The notes: generated by a model not told the origin, from the letters alone. DNA of 64,000 nt from an uncultured Paracoccaceae bacterium (GCA_947500825.1 CANMTR010000005.1:170552-234551); one strand, 5' to 3'. Numbered from the stretch's first letter, positions 17,783-26,804 are shown. Numbers and translations are program-made.

Positions 17783-18142
17783 ATGAAACATCCAGTAGAT
17801 GTGCATGTCGGCCAGCGCGTACGCCAACGCCGCTGGATGCTGGGCATGACACAGCAGCAATTGGCCGAGAATGTCGGCATCAAGTTCCAGCAAATCCAGA
17901 AATACGAAACCGGCATGAACCGCATCAGCGCCTCGCGCCTGTGGGATATCGCCGAGGCGCTCGACGTGGCGGTCGCCTTCTTCTTCGAAGGGCTGCACGG
18001 CGAGGTCGAGATGAACGGCGCCGCGACACCCGACCTGACGGTCGATCGCGAGGCGATGGAGCTCGTGCGCTCCTATTACTCGATCCCCGAGGTGCAGCGC
18101 CGTCGGCTGTTCGAACTGGCGCGATCCCTGTCCGACGTATGA
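17783..18142 (+). CDS. XRE-family transcriptional regulator (PraR-like)
   Basis: A 119-residue protein. Residues 8-64 form a lambda-repressor HTH (VGQRVRQRRWMLGMTQQQLAEN, then FQQIQKYETGMNRISASRLWDIAEAL), and the acidic middle and arginine-rich C-terminus are as in PraR of rhizobia. PraR in Azorhizobium and Rhizobium controls quorum-sensing and reb or surface genes; the role here is not known. The ATG at 17783 is 7 nt after AGGA; a GTG six bases upstream is weaker. A small inverted repeat lies upstream. It precedes a histidinol-phosphatase-like gene by 80 bp on the same strand, so they may share a transcript. Confidence 0.88.
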   Translation: MKHPVDVHVGQRVRQRRWMLGMTQQQLAENVGIKFQQIQKYETGMNRISASRLWDIAEALDVAVAFFFEGLHGEVEMNGAATPDLTVDREAMELVRSYYSIPEVQRRRLFELARSLSDV

Positions 18143-18222
18143 CCGATCGGCCCGGCCCAGAAAGGGCCGCGCTTGACCGGCCCTCCGATGCGGCCTAGCC
18201 GGGCGCAAGCGACCTCGGAGCG

Positions 18223-19029
18223 ATGCCGTTGACTGACCTCTCCCCCGGCCTTCTGGCGGATCTGCAGGCGACCGCCACGGCGCTCGCGGATGCGGCCCGA
18301 CCCGAGACGTTGCGCCACTTTCGCGGCGAGATCCGACCCGACAACAAGGACGACGGTGGCTTCGATCCGGTCACGGAAGGCGACCGCGCCGCCGAGCGGG
18401 CGATGCGCGCGACCCTCGCGGAGCGGCGCCCCGACGACGCAATACTGGGCGAGGAGTACGGCCACAGGGCGGGGACGACAGGGCTGACCTGGGTGCTCGA
18501 TCCCATCGACGGGACCCGTGCCTATCTCGCCGGCGCGCCCACCTGGGGGACGCTCGTGGCCGTCTCGGACGGGTCGGGGCCGATCCTGGGCCTCATCGAT
18601 CAACCCCATATTGGGGAGCGGTTCATCGGTGGCCCTGGCGGGGCCGTGCTCGAAGGGCCGGGCGGACGGCGCGGCCTTGCCGTGCGCGGCCCACGCCCCC
18701 TGTCCGCGGCCATTGTCATGACGACCTTTCCAGAGGTCGGCACGCAATCCGAGGGGGCGGCTTTCGCCCGCGTCGCGAGCCGGGCGCGGCTCGTGCGCTA
18801 CGGCCTCGACTGCTACGCCTACGGTCTCCTCGCGCTGGGCCAGATCGATTTGGTGATCGAGGCCGGGCTGGAGGCCTACGACATCCAGGGGCCGATGGCG
18901 GTCGTGCAGGCGGCCGGGGGGATCGTCACGGATTGGCGGGGTGGTGCGGCCCATGACGGTGGCCGCGTGATCGCCGCCGCGACGCCCGAGATCCACGCCG
19001 AGGCGCTCGCGCTCCTGTCCGAGGCGTGA
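18223..19029 (+). CDS. hisN: Inositol monophosphatase-family phosphatase, histidinol-phosphatase-like
   Basis: A 268-residue member of the FIG/IMPase superfamily. The metal-binding motifs are GEEYG (near residue 75), WVLDPIDGTRAYLAGAPTWG (near 90-108) and AYDIQGPMAVVQAAGG (near 220-235). This pattern, notably the AYD-Q-P ending, matches the HisN-type histidinol-phosphate phosphatases of actinobacteria and alphaproteobacteria. It would catalyse the penultimate step of histidine synthesis, though a related 3'-phosphoadenosine or inositol phosphatase role is not excluded. CGGAG lies 3 nt upstream of the start. Confidence 0.82.
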   Translation: MPLTDLSPGLLADLQATATALADAARPETLRHFRGEIRPDNKDDGGFDPVTEGDRAAERAMRATLAERRPDDAILGEEYGHRAGTTGLTWVLDPIDGTRAYLAGAPTWGTLVAVSDGSGPILGLIDQPHIGERFIGGPGGAVLEGPGGRRGLAVRGPRPLSAAIVMTTFPEVGTQSEGAAFARVASRARLVRYGLDCYAYGLLALGQIDLVIEAGLEAYDIQGPMAVVQAAGGIVTDWRGGAAHDGGRVIAAATPEIHAEALALLSEA

Positions 19030-19240
19030 GGTCCGGGCGTCCGCGCTGCGACCCCGCGCCCCTGAAACGTCTCTAGGGCCTTCCGCGCCTGCGGGCGGGG
19101 GCGGCCCGTGCTTCACCGCCAAGCTCGGCCATCCACCTTAATCGGGCGTTCACCGGAAGGCGTCAGTCTGGGCATCCGAACGGGCCGCGAGGACGGCCTC
19201 GCAACCGGCGCCGGCCGGTTCCCAACCGGATGGAGGCATC

Positions 19241-19684
19241 ATGATCGCGCGTATCCTTGCCCCGCTCGTGCTGTCGGCCTGCATGTCGCAGGCCGGCGAG
19301 CCGGGCCTGACCACCGTCTCGCACCAGGGGGCCATGCCGGCCGAGACGATCAACATGGTCCGCCGGGCCGCCGGCCGATCGCCCGTGCGCGAATCCGCCG
19401 GAGCCGACCGCGCCGCCCGGCGCCATGCGCGCGACCTCGCCCGCAATGGCGGGCGCGGGCACCGCGGCTCCGACGGCTCCACCCACAGCCAGCGCCTGCG
19501 CGCCGAAGGGTGCGGCCGCGGCGTGGAGAACGTCGCCTGGGGGATACCTTCCAGCCGGCAGGTGATCTCCGCGTGGATGGACTCGCCCGCGCACCGCCAC
19601 AACCTCCTGTGGCCCGAGGCGGCCGTTTACGGGATGGCGCGGGCGGGCGACCGCTGGGTCCTCGTGCTGTCCGAGGGCTGCTGA
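19241..19684 (+). CDS. CAP-domain lipoprotein
   Basis: A 147-residue protein. The leader MIARILAPLVLSACMSQAG has a lipobox (LSAC, Cys14), so it is probably lipid-anchored. The rest is an SCP/PR1 (CAP) domain: INMVRRAAGRSPV near residue 40, HARDLARNG, the GHRGSDGSTHSQRLRAEG region, ENVAWG, and the WMDSPAHRHNLL signature near residue 120. Bacterial CAP proteins are of unknown function; some bind sterol or lipids or are proteases. There are two cysteines in the mature part (EGCGRG and the terminal EGC), which may form a disulfide. It sits 75 bp before mgtE. Confidence 0.87.
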   Translation: MIARILAPLVLSACMSQAGEPGLTTVSHQGAMPAETINMVRRAAGRSPVRESAGADRAARRHARDLARNGGRGHRGSDGSTHSQRLRAEGCGRGVENVAWGIPSSRQVISAWMDSPAHRHNLLWPEAAVYGMARAGDRWVLVLSEGC

Positions 19685-19759
19685 GGCGGGCGCTCTGGCC
19701 CAGCCCACCTGCTTGCCCTACACCGTCCCCGGATCGCCCCCCAGCCGCCGAGGACCGCC

Positions 19760-21145
19760 ATGGCCGAGCCCGCCGAAGACCGCGTCGAGACCGAGGACGA
19801 CGACGCCTACGCGCTGAACCGCGAAACCATGCGCGCGGTCCGCGAGGCCGTCGAGGCCGAGGACCGCGCCGGGCTCCTCGCCGCGATGGAACCGCTCCAT
19901 CCCGCCGATATCGCCGACCTGCTCGAGCAGATGGACGAGGGGCCGCGCCACAAGCTCATCCATATCTACGGTCCCGAATTCGTCGGCGGAATCCTGTCCG
20001 AACTCGACGACTCCGTCCGCGAGGACGTGATCGAGACGCTCTCGCCCGCCGTTCTGACCAAGGCCGTGCGGGAACTGGAATCCGACGACGTGGTCGACCT
20101 GCTGGAAACGCTGGAGGACCCTCAGCAGGAATCCATCCTCGATGCCCTCGAACGCCCCGACCGGATCGCCATCGAGCGCGCGCTGTCCTTCCCGGAGGGG
20201 TCCGCCGGACGCCTGATGCAGCGCGAGGTCGTGGCCGCGCCCGAGCACTGGACGGTGGGCGACGCCATCGACTTCATGCGCGCCTCGCTGGATCTGCCCG
20301 AACAGTTCTACCACATCGTCCTGGTCGACCCGCGCTACCGGCCCATCGGGCACGTGACACTGGGAAAGGTCATGGCGTCCGATCGGGTGACGCGCCTGCG
20401 CGACCTGCAGGAGGAGGGCTTTCGCACCTTTCCCGCCACCCAGGACGAGGAGGACGTGGCCTACGCCTTCAATCAGTACCACATGATCTCGGCCCCCGTG
20501 GTGGACGACGACGACCGGCTCGTCGGCGTGATAACGATCGACGATGCCATGATCGTGCTGTCCGAAGAGAACGAGGAGGACCTGCTGCTCCTCGCGGGCG
20601 TGGGCGACGAATCCATCGCCGACCGCACCTTTCAGATCGTGCGCCAGCGCTTCCCCTGGCTGCTGGTCAACCTCGGCACCGCGATCCTCGCCTCGCTGGT
20701 GATCGCCCAGTTCGAGGACGTTCTGGCGGCCGTGGTCGCCGCCGCGGTGCTGATGCCGATCGTGGCCTCCATGGGCGGCAACGCGGGCACCCAGTCGATG
20801 ACCGTCGCGGTGCGCGCCCTGGCCACCCGCGACCTGACCGGGTCGAATGCCTGGCGGGTCGTACGCCGCGAGACGGTCGCCGGGCTTCTGAACGGGATCG
20901 GGTTCGCCGTGATCATCGGCATCGTCGGCGCCGTGTGGTTCAGCAACGTGATGCTGGGCGTGGTGATCGCGCTGGCGATGGTTATCAACCTGGTGGTCTC
21001 CGGCTTGGCCGGGGTGATCGTGCCCATCACGCTCGACAAGGCGGGGATCGATCCCGCGCTCGCCTCGGGCACCTTCGTGACCACGGTGACAGACGTGGTG
21101 GGCTTCTTCGCCTTCCTCGGCCTGACCGGCCTGATCCTGCTGTGA
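19760..21145 (+). CDS. mgtE: Magnesium transporter MgtE
   Basis: A 461-residue magnesium channel. Residues about 30-130 form the MgtE_N superhelical domain, 140-260 a CBS pair (HWTVGDAID, ISAPVVDDDDRLVGVITIDD), and from 280 on there are five membrane helices. The conserved SMGGNAGTQSMTVAVRALA lies in the pore region, and the SGLAGVIVPITLDKAGIDPALASG loop is also present. Cytosolic domains close the pore when Mg is bound, so it is self-regulated. The TGA stop overlaps the GTG of the next gene. Ordinary length and complete domain order. Confidence 0.96.
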   Translation: MAEPAEDRVETEDDDAYALNRETMRAVREAVEAEDRAGLLAAMEPLHPADIADLLEQMDEGPRHKLIHIYGPEFVGGILSELDDSVREDVIETLSPAVLTKAVRELESDDVVDLLETLEDPQQESILDALERPDRIAIERALSFPEGSAGRLMQREVVAAPEHWTVGDAIDFMRASLDLPEQFYHIVLVDPRYRPIGHVTLGKVMASDRVTRLRDLQEEGFRTFPATQDEEDVAYAFNQYHMISAPVVDDDDRLVGVITIDDAMIVLSEENEEDLLLLAGVGDESIADRTFQIVRQRFPWLLVNLGTAILASLVIAQFEDVLAAVVAAAVLMPIVASMGGNAGTQSMTVAVRALATRDLTGSNAWRVVRRETVAGLLNGIGFAVIIGIVGAVWFSNVMLGVVIALAMVINLVVSGLAGVIVPITLDKAGIDPALASGTFVTTVTDVVGFFAFLGLTGLILL

Positions 21146-21693
21146 GCGATAAGGCGGCGGCCCGCAAGGCGGCCTTCGCCCGGCGCCGCGCGGCCCATGC
21201 GGCCGTCGGCCCGGGGGCGGCGGGCCGGCTGATCGATGTGCTCCGCCCCCATCGCGGGCGGGTCCTTGCGGGATATGCGGCCATCAGGACAGAGATCGAC
21301 CCCATGCCCGCCATGGTCGCGATGGCGGCCTCCGGCCACGTCTGCCTGCCGGTGATCGAAGGGGCGGGACGTCCCCTGTCCTTTCGCGCATGGACGCCGG
21401 GGGCAAGCATGACCGAAGGGCCCTTCGGCGCAATGGTGCCCGCCTTCGGCGCGCCCCTGGTGCCCGAGGTGCTGATCGTGCCGCTCGTGGCCTTCGATCG
21501 CCGGGGCGGGCGCCTTGGCTACGGCGGTGGGTTCTACGACCGGACGCTGGCGGGCCTGCGCGCGGGCGGCGGCGCTCCGCTGGCCATCGGTTTCGCCTAT
21601 GCCGCGCAGGAGGCGGACGGGCTGCCGCAGGAGCCGACGGACGCGCCGCTCGACCTCGTCGTCACCGAACGGGAGGTGATCCGCCCCGGCTAA
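21142..21693 (+). CDS. 5-formyltetrahydrofolate cyclo-ligase
   Basis: A 183-residue enzyme that converts 5-formyl-THF to 5,10-methenyl-THF with ATP. It begins at GTG 21142 (SDKAAARKAAFARRRAAHAAV), whose GTGA overlaps the mgtE stop. The C-terminal ATP/substrate block VPLVAFDRRGGRLGYGGGFYDRTL near residues 115-138 is diagnostic, as is the final LPQEPTDAPLDLVVTE. It belongs to the same folate one-carbon pool as fhs at the left end. The pairing with mgtE probably reflects only compact packing. Confidence 0.93.
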   Translation: MSDKAAARKAAFARRRAAHAAVGPGAAGRLIDVLRPHRGRVLAGYAAIRTEIDPMPAMVAMAASGHVCLPVIEGAGRPLSFRAWTPGASMTEGPFGAMVPAFGAPLVPEVLIVPLVAFDRRGGRLGYGGGFYDRTLAGLRAGGGAPLAIGFAYAAQEADGLPQEPTDAPLDLVVTEREVIRPG

Positions 21694-21696
21694 GGG

Positions 21697-22182
21697 TCAC
21701 CCGTCGCCCGACGTCGATCCGCCGTGGTCCATGCCCTCGTGCCCCATTGCGTCCGGAACGGTCACGACGAAGGTGACGGGAAGGCGGACCTCGTCGGTGA
21801 AGACGAGCGTCGCGGGAATTTCCTGGCCCTCGGCGAGGCGGCGGTCGATGCCCATGAACATGACGTGCTTGCCGCCCGGCTCCAGGGTCAGGGTCTGCCC
21901 GGGCGCGATCTCGAACCCGTCGGGCCGCGGCTCCATCCGCATGACGTCGCCGTCGAGCAGGCTCTCGTGAAGCTCGGCGGTGGGAAAGCCAGCTTCGATC
22001 CCCGTCAGGTCGTAGGCCGTGTCGCCCTTATTGGTGATGGTCAGGTAGCCCGCGGCCGTCTTGGCCATGGGCGTCGCGGCGCGGATCACGGGGTCCGACA
22101 CGGTCAGGGCGGGGTCGCCCTCCTGCGCGAGCGCGGGTGCAGCGGGAAGGAGGGCGAGGGCGAAAGCGGCGGCGCGGAACAT
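21697..22182 (-). CDS. Periplasmic copper chaperone PCu(A)C
   Basis: A 161-residue protein with a Sec leader (MFRAAAFALALLPAAPALAQ). The PCuAC domain carries the copper ligands as AELHESLLDGDVMRM and GGKHVMFMGI, matching the HxnM-xn-HxM pattern. These chaperones deliver Cu(I) to cytochrome oxidase subunit II. The C-terminal tail is His/Met-rich (GHEGMDHGG), possibly an additional metal site. AGGAG is at the expected spacing before the ATG at 22182; a longer frame to 22239 adds a non-family N-terminus. It is convergent with the cyclo-ligase gene (3 bp apart) and divergent from the phosphoesterase. Confidence 0.92.
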   Translation of the reverse strand: MFRAAAFALALLPAAPALAQEGDPALTVSDPVIRAATPMAKTAAGYLTITNKGDTAYDLTGIEAGFPTAELHESLLDGDVMRMEPRPDGFEIAPGQTLTLEPGGKHVMFMGIDRRLAEGQEIPATLVFTDEVRLPVTFVVTVPDAMGHEGMDHGGSTSGDG

Positions 22183-22281
22183 CTGCGGGTCTCCTGGCGG
22201 GTCGGCCGACGGGATAAGCCGTCGTCCGGGCGATCTCAATCACCCTTGTCGTCTCCTCTCCGCTTGCCTAGGGCAGGGGCC

Positions 22282-23088
22282 ATGAAAGTGCTGTTTCTGG
22301 GCGATGTCATGGGTCGAGCGGGCCGCACCGCGATCCGCGATCGGCTCGCCCCCCTCAAGGAGGAGCTGGGCGTCGAGTTCTGCGTCGTCAACGGCGAGAA
22401 CGCGACCGGCGGCGCCGGCCTGTCACCCGACCACGCGCGGCTCCTTCTCGATGCGGGCGCCGACGCGCTGACGCTGGGCGACCACGCCTTCGACCAGAAG
22501 GAAATGCTGCAATTCGCCGAGGCCGAGCCGCGGATCGTGCGGCCGCTCAACTTCTCCAAGGCCGCTCCGGGGCGCGGCGCGCGCATCTTCGAGACGGCAC
22601 GGGGCCGCAGGGTGCTGGTCGCGCAGGTGCTGGGACAGGTCTTCATGAAGCGGCCCTTCGACGACCCGTTCTCGGCGATCGAGCCGGTGCTCAAGAACGC
22701 GCCTCTGGGCGGTGCCGTGCAGGCCGCGCTCGTCGACATGCATTGCGAGGCCACCTCCGAGAAGATGGCCATGGGCCATTTCTGCGATGGCCGCGCCTCG
22801 GTCGTGGTGGGGACCCATACCCACGTCCCCACGGCGGACGCGGCGATCCTGCCGGGCGGCACCGCCTACCAGACCGATGCGGGCATGTGCGGCGACTACG
22901 ACAGCGTCATCGGCATGGACAAGGCCGAGCCCATGCGCCGTTTCCTGACCGGCATGCCCCGGGGCCGTTTCGAGCCCGCGATGGGGGAGGCTACGCTGTC
23001 GGGCCTGCTCGTGGAAACCGACGATGCGACGGGTCGCGCCGCATCCGTCCGGATGATCCGTCGCGGCGGCCGCCTGTCGCCATCCTGA
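22282..23088 (+). CDS. TIGR00282-family metallophosphoesterase (YmdB-like)
   Basis: A 268-residue calcineurin-like phosphoesterase. Metal ligands are seen as LFLGDVMGRAG (Asp8), NGENATGG near residue 40, LGDHAFDQKE near 67 and the VGTHTHVPTAD block near 180. YmdB of Bacillus hydrolyses 2',3'-cAMP and controls motility versus biofilm genes; the alphaproteobacterial role is unknown. There is no strong Shine-Dalgarno (GGGCAGGGGC). It starts 99 bp from the divergent copper chaperone gene. An SLC13-type permease follows by 121 bp. Confidence 0.92.
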   Translation: MKVLFLGDVMGRAGRTAIRDRLAPLKEELGVEFCVVNGENATGGAGLSPDHARLLLDAGADALTLGDHAFDQKEMLQFAEAEPRIVRPLNFSKAAPGRGARIFETARGRRVLVAQVLGQVFMKRPFDDPFSAIEPVLKNAPLGGAVQAALVDMHCEATSEKMAMGHFCDGRASVVVGTHTHVPTADAAILPGGTAYQTDAGMCGDYDSVIGMDKAEPMRRFLTGMPRGRFEPAMGEATLSGLLVETDDATGRAASVRMIRRGGRLSPS

Positions 23089-23209
23089 CCACGGGGCGCC
23101 CGCGAATTCTCGATCCGGAAGTTCGGCCCCCGCTTGCCGGTGGCGGAAAGCTTGCGCCCCGCGCCGCGGCCGATAAGGTCGCGTGGCTCTCCCTTCCCGC
23201 CGTGGAGCC

Positions 23210-24988
23210 ATGATCGACATCGCCCTCTCCTCGCAGGCCAGCGCCGCCATGGCCTTCGCCATCGTGCTGGCGATGTTCGTGTTCTTCGCGCGGGAGACCT
23301 ATCCGACCGAGGTGGTCGCGCTGTCGGGGGCGGCGCTCATGTTCGCGCTGGGCATCCTGCCCTACGATGCCGCGCTCGAGGTGTTGTCGAACCCCGCGCC
23401 CTGGACCATCGCGGCGATGTTCCTGATCATGGGCGGGCTGGTGCGTACGGGCGCGCTGCAATACCTCACCGAACTCGCCGACAACCGCGCCGCGCGCCGC
23501 CCGCGCAAGACCCTGGTCCAGTCGCTGGCCGCGGTGGCGGTCGGGTCGGCCTTCATGAACAACACGCCGGTCGTGGTGGTGATGATCCCGGTCTTCACCC
23601 AGCTCGCCAAGCGGCTGGGGGTGCAGCCGTCCAAGGTCCTGATCCCGCTCTCCTACGCGGCGATCCTGGGCGGCACGCTGACGCTGATCGGCACGTCCAC
23701 GAACCTGCTGGTGGACGGCGTCGCGCGCAGCCAGGGGCTCGACGCCTTCTCCATCTTCGAGATCGCGCCTCTGGGGCTGATCCAGATCGCCGTCGGCGGC
23801 GCCTATCTCGCCTTCGTGGGGCGACGGCTCCTGCCTGAGCGCGAATCCTTGAGCGGGATGCTGAACGACCGGCGCCGGATGAAGTACTTCACCGAGGTCG
23901 CGATCCCGGAAGGCTCGGCGCTGGTGGGTGACCCGGTCCTCGACGTGGAGATCTTCCGCCGGGAGGGCGGCCGCGTCATCGACGTCCTGCGCGGCGACGC
24001 CTCGCTCCGGCGTGACCTCGCCTCGGTGGACCTGCGCGAGGGCGACCGGGTGGTCCTGCGTACCGAGATGGCGGAGCTTCTCAGCCTCAAGCGCAACAAG
24101 GACCTGCGCGGGGTCGACCGGCTTTCTTCGGTGCAGACGACCACCGTGGAGGTGCTGATCACGCCGGGCTGCCGGATGATCGGACGCTCCCTGGGGGCGA
24201 TGCGCCTGCGCCGCCGCTACGGCGTCTACCCCCTTGCCGTCCACCGGCGGAACCAGAACATCGGCCGCAAGCTCGACGAGGTGATCGTGCGCGTGGGCGA
24301 CACGCTCCTGCTGGAGGGCGCCCCGAGCGACATCCGCAGGCTGGCCACCGACATGGACCTGATCGACATCTCCCACCCGACCGAACAGGCGTATCGCCGC
24401 TCTCGCGCGCCGCTGGCGATCGGGGCGCTCTCGGCGGTGGTGATCCTCTCGGCGCTCGACGTGGCGCCGATCCTGGGGCTCGCGGTGGTCGCCGTCGCGG
24501 TGATCCTGCTGGGCCGATGCGTGGATGCCGACGAGGCGTTCTCCTTCGTCGAGGGGCGGCTCCTGGCGTTGATCTTCGCCATGCTGGCCGTCGGCGTGGG
24601 CTTGCAGGAATCGGGTGCGGTGGACCTTCTGGCCCGGGCGATCTCGCCCTGGCTCGCGACCCTTCCGCCGACGCTCGTGGTGCTCGCCATCTACCTGCTG
24701 GCCTCGATCCTGACCGAGATGGTGTCGAACAACGCCGTCGGCGTGATCCTGACGCCCATCGCCATCCAGATCGCCGTGTCGCTGGGGTACGATCCGCGCC
24801 CGCTCGTGGTGGCGGTGATGTTCGCCGCCTCCTCGGCCTTCTCCACCCCCATCGGCTACCAGACCAACACTCTGGTCTTCGGCCCGGGGGGGTACCGCTT
24901 CACCGATTACCTCAAGGTCGGCATCCCGATGAACCTGCTGCTCGCCGTCTCCGCGAGCCTCGCCATCCCGCTGATCTGGCCCCTGTGA
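23210..24988 (+). CDS. SLC13/DASS-family permease with two RCK_C (TrkA-C) domains
   Basis: A 592-residue membrane transporter. An N-terminal block of about six hydrophobic segments carries NNTPVVVVMIPVF and IGTSTNLLVDG (SNT-type motifs). Two cytosolic TrkA-C domains lie near residues 215-385 (GDPVLDVEIFRREGG...VLRTEMAEL and GCRMIGRSLGAMRLRRRYG). A second transmembrane block contains SNNAVGVILTPIA and SSAFSTPIGYQTNTLV. Relatives move dicarboxylates, sulfate or other oxyanions; the substrate here is not readable. The ATG at 23210 is used; a GTG at 23183 would add nine residues. A small lipoprotein gene follows by 14 bp. Confidence 0.88.
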   Translation: MIDIALSSQASAAMAFAIVLAMFVFFARETYPTEVVALSGAALMFALGILPYDAALEVLSNPAPWTIAAMFLIMGGLVRTGALQYLTELADNRAARRPRKTLVQSLAAVAVGSAFMNNTPVVVVMIPVFTQLAKRLGVQPSKVLIPLSYAAILGGTLTLIGTSTNLLVDGVARSQGLDAFSIFEIAPLGLIQIAVGGAYLAFVGRRLLPERESLSGMLNDRRRMKYFTEVAIPEGSALVGDPVLDVEIFRREGGRVIDVLRGDASLRRDLASVDLREGDRVVLRTEMAELLSLKRNKDLRGVDRLSSVQTTTVEVLITPGCRMIGRSLGAMRLRRRYGVYPLAVHRRNQNIGRKLDEVIVRVGDTLLLEGAPSDIRRLATDMDLIDISHPTEQAYRRSRAPLAIGALSAVVILSALDVAPILGLAVVAVAVILLGRCVDADEAFSFVEGRLLALIFAMLAVGVGLQESGAVDLLARAISPWLATLPPTLVVLAIYLLASILTEMVSNNAVGVILTPIAIQIAVSLGYDPRPLVVAVMFAASSAFSTPIGYQTNTLVFGPGGYRFTDYLKVGIPMNLLLAVSASLAIPLIWPL

Positions 24989-25002
24989 CCGGAGCACCGC
25001 CC

Positions 25003-25341
25003 ATGACCGTCCGTTTCCTCCTCCTGGCCCTGCCGCTTCTGGCCGCCTGCGCCGCGGAACCGCGGCCTCCCGTCTCCGCGCCTGCGGCCGAACCGCGCGC
25101 GGTCACGCTCTACCGCGACACGGTGACGGCCCGCATGGCGGACGGATCACTCTGCGCGGCGGTGCGGGAGGGGGCCTCGGGCCCGTGGTCCGCGTCGTTC
25201 CGGGGCTGCCCGCATCCCTGGCCGGTCCGTGTGGCCCGCACCGCGGACGTTCCCCGCCTCCCGCTCGCCCCGACGCAGGGCGATGCCTGGGTGACGCTGG
25301 CGGCTCCGGGCGGGCCCCTGGCCTACGCGCCGCGGCCCTGA
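25003..25341 (+). CDS. Small putative lipoprotein, function unknown
   Basis: A 112-residue protein starting MTVRFLLLALPLLAACAAEP, with a clear lipobox (LAAC, Cys16). The mature part has one cysteine pair (GSLCAAV and RGCPHP) that could form a disulfide and no domain I recognise. It begins 14 bp after the permease stop and probably rides on that transcript. Its last 19 bases overlap the 3' end of the convergent TusA-like gene. Confidence 0.7.
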   Translation: MTVRFLLLALPLLAACAAEPRPPVSAPAAEPRAVTLYRDTVTARMADGSLCAAVREGASGPWSASFRGCPHPWPVRVARTADVPRLPLAPTQGDAWVTLAAPGGPLAYAPRP

Positions 25342-25565
25342 CCCTTGCGGACGAGGAAATGGCGGGCCTCCCCCGCCTCTTCCATCCCGACGAGCTCGTG
25401 TCCGGCCTCGGCGCAGAAATGGGGCACGTCCACCACCGCCGCCGGGTCGTCGGCCCGGATGCGCAGCACCTGCCCCGGGGCCAGCGCCCGCAGCCGCTTG
25501 CGGGCCTTCAGGACGGGCAGGGGGCACAGCAGGCCCAGGGCGTCGAGGTCGGCGTCGTGATCCAT
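25323..25565 (-). CDS. TusA-like sulfurtransferase/redox protein
   Basis: An 80-residue SirA/TusA/YedF-fold protein. It begins MDHDADLDALGLLCPLPVLKARK, and Cys14 in the LLCPLPV motif is the persulfide-carrying residue. A second cysteine lies in VPHFCAEAGHEL. TusA relays sulfur to tRNA 2-thiouridine or molybdenum cofactor enzymes. Whether this copy does so is inference; related small proteins also affect redox. It converges with the small lipoprotein gene by a 19-bp overlap and is divergent from ccdA. Confidence 0.9.
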   Translation of the reverse strand: MDHDADLDALGLLCPLPVLKARKRLRALAPGQVLRIRADDPAAVVDVPHFCAEAGHELVGMEEAGEARHFLVRKGQGRGA

Positions 25566-25670
25566 GGCTCCTGCCTATCGCCCGGGCCGGGGCCCTTGTC
25601 CAGCACGCGCCACGGGGATGTGAGGCGGGCCGCCCGTGACGATGCCCGCGCGCTGGGATAGAGGGGATGC

Positions 25671-26414
25671 ATGATCGGGTTCGACATCATCGACGCGAGC
25701 CTCCTGCCGGCGATGGCGATCGCCCTGGCGGCGGGCCTGCTGTCCTTCCTCAGCCCCTGCGTGCTGCCCATCGTACCGCCTTACCTGGCCTATATGGGCG
25801 GGGTGACGCTGAACGATCCGGAAGACCGGACGCGCCGCGCGATCCTGCCGGCGGCGTTCTTCGTCCTCGGCCTGTCCACCGTGTTCCTGCTCCTGGGCTT
25901 CACGGCCTCGGCCTTCGGGGCGTTCTTCCTGCAGTACCAGACCACCTTCGCCCGGGTATCGGGCCTCGTGGTCATCGTGTTCGGCCTGCACTTCCTGAAC
26001 GTGTTCCGCATTCCCGTCCTCGACCGCGAGGCGCGCATCGACGCGGGCGAGCGCGGTGGCTCGGCGCTGGGCGCCTATGTGCTGGGCCTCGCCTTCGCCT
26101 TTGGCTGGACGCCCTGCATCGGCCCGCAGCTCGGCGCGATCCTGAGCATGGCCGCGTCGGAGGCCGACCTCGCCCGGGGCACGACGCTGCTTGCCGTCTA
26201 TGCCGCCGGCCTGGGCATCCCGTTCCTGCTGGCGGCGATCTTCCTGCAGAAGGCGACCGGCCTCCTGGCGCGGATGAAGCGGCACATGGGCGCGATCGAG
26301 AAGGCGATGGGCGCGCTCCTCCTGCTCGTGGGCGTGGCCCTCCTGACGGGAGCCTTCTCCGATCTGTCCTACTGGCTGCTGGAGACGTTCCCGGCCCTGG
26401 CGCTGCTGGGCTGA
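25671..26414 (+). CDS. ccdA: Cytochrome c biogenesis protein CcdA
   Basis: A 247-residue six-helix membrane protein that carries electrons from thioredoxin to the periplasm. The two redox cysteines are Cys30 in FLSPCVLPIVPPYL and Cys149 in FGWTPCIGPQLGAI, each at the start of one of the two internally repeated three-helix units. It lies among redox genes (TusA-like, copper chaperone nearby), consistent with cytochrome maturation. Its last 46 bases overlap the convergent ribbon-helix-helix gene. Length and motif set are normal. Confidence 0.95.
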   Translation: MIGFDIIDASLLPAMAIALAAGLLSFLSPCVLPIVPPYLAYMGGVTLNDPEDRTRRAILPAAFFVLGLSTVFLLLGFTASAFGAFFLQYQTTFARVSGLVVIVFGLHFLNVFRIPVLDREARIDAGERGGSALGAYVLGLAFAFGWTPCIGPQLGAILSMAASEADLARGTTLLAVYAAGLGIPFLLAAIFLQKATGLLARMKRHMGAIEKAMGALLLLVGVALLTGAFSDLSYWLLETFPALALLG

Positions 26415-26635
26415 TCGCGCTCGGCCACGAGCCGTTCCAGCACGTAGACCCTGAGCGCCGAGGCCAGCCCGACAGCCGGATCGCGCCCGGCGTCGATCTC
26501 GGCGGCCAGATCGTTGACCGCCCGGCCATCCCTTGCCGCGAGCCGGCGGAACTCCGTCCAGAACGGGTCTTCCAGCGAAACGCTCGTGCGGTGGCCCCGA
26601 AGCGACAGGGAATGCTTGCGGGGCGGCCCGCTCAT
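26369..26635 (-). CDS. Ribbon-helix-helix protein (RHH_4-like)
   Basis: An 88-residue small basic protein. The segment HSLSLRGHRTSVSLEDPFWTEFRRLAARDGRAVNDLAAEID contains the beta strand (RTSVSLED) and two helices expected for the RHH_4 family (DUF/PF13467). It is the last gene of a three-gene minus-strand set: fumC stop ATGA overlaps the start of the middle gene, and that gene's stop ATGA overlaps this start. DNA binding is inferred; targets are unknown. Translational coupling to fumC is a consistent feature of the layout here. Confidence 0.82.
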   Translation of the reverse strand: MSGPPRKHSLSLRGHRTSVSLEDPFWTEFRRLAARDGRAVNDLAAEIDAGRDPAVGLASALRVYVLERLVAERDQPSSARAGNVSSSQ

Positions 26636-26804
26636 CGCTCCCGCTTGTGGCCGTCGAGCGCCGCGCGGATCTTGAGCGCGGCCGCCTCGAGGCGCTTGCG
26701 GTCCTCCTTGGACTGGCCGAAGGCAACGGCGTTCTCGTCCGACTGCCGCCTGTCGGCCTCCCTTGCGCGAGACTTCCGCGCCTGGTTGAGGTTGACCACC
26801 TTGC

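Noticed and set aside
19137..19151. CtrA-like TTAA-N7-TTCA before the CAP lipoprotein
   Set aside because: One half has a mismatch and it is about 90 bp from the start. Not supported as a feature.
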